A stretch of DNA of 64,000 bases, from assembly GCA_041674705.1 (NCBI GenBank), contig JBAYVF010000005.1:45149-109148 (forward strand), written 5' to 3'. Position numbers and translations under genes: made by a program. The notes beneath the pieces are model-generated. The model was not told where the DNA came from, did no database searches, and was given only the letters and a program-made list of their open reading frames with translations. The DNA comes from Aquincolibacterium sp041674705 (GTDB taxonomy: Bacteria; Omnitrophota; Omnitrophia; Omnitrophales; Aquincolibacteriaceae). This document shows, piece after piece, positions 63,901 through 64,000 of this stretch. Positions within the stretch are counted from its first letter, which is position 1. Each line of letters begins with the position of its first letter.

Positions 63901-64000
63901 TTTATCCGGTCTTTTTCAGTGGGTGGGATTTGACAGCGACAAGGTTGGGGAAGTGAACGTCTCCAGTGCTTTCGTTCAAAGTTCCACAACGCAAGGGGTC
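60959..64000 (+). CDS. N-terminal 1,014 codons of a large secreted repeat protein (partial)
   Basis: Starts at ATG 60959 (after GAAAGGGCG) and is still open at the window end. A signal peptide cleaves after about Ala39 (PSGFA-D). Residues about 110-240 include HTHPAGERTQPSLSD (His187, His189, Ser198, Asp201), which resembles the JAMM metal site HxHx7SxxD but with one extra spacer residue. From about residue 290 come four units of about 170-180 residues with strand-rich patterns (FNYNIPSGSGNWGGAILTF, LRVSVSDDV, TSVAFVVDK, ATGTGTVTVKS) like jelly-roll or carbohydrate-binding modules. Two units share near-identical DNA. Probably a very large extracellular or surface protein; function unknown. 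Confidence 0.85.
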   Translation, partial: MNIKNNHFYQLRHSGPKKILASLVILAFFFSQTVPSGFADITLRPETRVTPYQPETDATDDSSNSQQTNQTSDIPLDPNAVFSQDELSLTPSDVISNDPQTSVQTARDAMEYSFDQAADYLTLDYAAAVIVRDVTAEDLRSLVQLDVEVGIAVIRGKAVFFTSGSSEELRANIAAQTLLQESPIIVHTHPAGERTQPSLSDFSLAGETVEYLLSEDGVYAYNRDGLISEQPLTEEELADLLRTAQSPEASSVEARAILNNFISEIDEYNSQQEQTPVFRSADPITVFSGQPTLGAFSSADPNATSLPIIGQTSTSEFSVNYNVTPANSYSGAVINFDPNRTGQSQDLSGYGSITFEMKTATACTGHCLKLELKDAEKHTAAFWISDLTTSYEQISIPRSAIAQYFPEFKLDQVKEITFVFENTQLANKTGRLDIKTGGLYFEPPVAAGATGLVTDMYTYKVGPGLMASPAGAASNLQTPNSTQLSFNYNIPSGSGNWGGAILTFGANGNPLPNLTNNNLTFEVSGTSKLRVSVSDDVVVGTNGDGSPRYRSVTLVFTGISATNKYITITQADLLRAIPDFHYNKVTSVAFVVDKSVATGTGTVTVKSKGLVVYPPAPATSTGTLTDLGIYQTSAGSLAIPKEALTSFSAPDSTQFSFGYNVPSGSVNYAAGILTFGANGNPNPDLTSEGLTFSVTVPSGVTTLKVSVSDDVWTGMSNPDGTPQYRTATLLFTGISATNKYITITQADLLRAIPDFHYNKLTSVAFVVDKSVATGTGTVTVKSQGLYFEPSVNALSTGTVTDLKAYQVGPGVIESPASAITGDLHNTSSTAFSFDYNIPAGSKDWGGGILVFNAVDGSGVPIRPDLTNSNLTFEVSGTGTLRVSVSDDVPTGMKNADGTLQYRSVTLVFIGINTTNKFVTITKETLQKALSSFHFNAITSVSFVVNKNVATGTGTVTVKSEGLYYVERLNADPTLSATSISHLSGLFQWVGFDSDKVGEVNVSSAFVQSSTTQGV

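Noticed and set aside
60959..64000. The JAMM-like motif as firm evidence of a deubiquitinase-like protease
   Set aside because: Spacing between the second histidine and the serine is one residue longer than the JAMM consensus, and the upstream glutamate is not certain, so only a tentative resemblance is reported.

Overview
The window looks like a chromosomal segment of an uncultivated Gram-negative bacterium, most likely from the PVC side of the tree (candidate phylum Omnitrophota). This placement is an inference. It rests on an LpxD outer-membrane lipid A gene, a futalosine-type menaquinone cluster, a GuaB3-type IMP dehydrogenase, and a type IV-like pilin cluster next to a secreted S74-chaperone protein carrying the segment TTYYPAPYGEY, which I recall from Omnitrophota proteins. 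Almost all genes lie on the plus strand. Only lpxD and a SurA-like gene (28.7-30.4 kb) are on the minus strand.

Layout. 0-0.8 kb: the 3' end of an unidentified gene. 0.9-2.1 kb: tyrS. 2.2-7.0 kb: a GldA/GldF/GldG/DUF4340 ABC system, interrupted between gldF and gldG by a cassette encoding a four-helix-bundle (S23/IVS-type) protein. 7-8.9 kb: yggS-proC-yggT. 9.1-9.95 kb: purine nucleoside phosphorylase. 10-19 kb: ileS, a histidine kinase/response regulator/HD-GYP signalling set, a DksA-like protein, lspA, lgt and rluD. 19.1-25.9 kb: a degenerate YugP-like membrane protein, then mqnL-mqnP-mqnM-mqnA-mqnC-menG and a RidA-family gene. 26-28.6 kb: CPBP protease, mrp, folE. 28.7-30.4 kb (minus): lpxD and surA-like. 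30.7-33.8 kb: four pilin-like genes and an S74 autochaperone protein. 34-41.2 kb: guaB3, guaA, dnaE, HU, cold-shock protein. 41.3-48.5 kb: rsmE, mtaB, cvpA, dnaG, rpoD, a receiver-domain protein. 48.7-50 kb: tRNA(CAT), a TPR lipoprotein, RNase P RNA. 50-55.4 kb: pyrR-pyrB-pyrC-pyrK-pyrD-pyrF. 55.5-58.4 kb: yicC-gmk-rpoZ-coaC-coaB. 58.6-60.2 kb: a glycine-zipper lipoprotein and pfk. 60.4-60.6 kb: tRNA-Cys and tRNA-Leu. 60.96 kb to the end: the first 1,014 codons of a large secreted repeat protein that runs out of the window.

The most unusual content is between and around the housekeeping genes. (1) Many intergenic spaces hold imperfect inverted repeats whose arms are short tandem arrays of a 7-bp word (9 bp in one case). 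The word differs between loci (TACTTGG, AGTTCGG, GTACGGC, AGTAGTA and others). At 4.0-4.4 kb the same architecture encloses the S23-family gene, while at 48.6 kb arms built from the same word enclose only about 20 nt. This suggests a full cassette and an empty form of one element family. (2) Three pairs of perfect 13-14 bp inverted repeats (CCCCGTTAGA-type) lie 100-125 bp apart, and their variable position changes in step on both arms. (3) Smaller dispersed elements are also present: a duplicated 80-bp segment with a shared ORF start, a REP-like palindrome inserted in frame in mqnC, two GTCATCCCCGA repeats, and two related hairpins upstream of tRNA genes with compensatory changes. Promoters with near-consensus -35/-10 boxes are visible before guaB3, HU, yicC and others, and likely attenuators precede guaB3 and pyrR.
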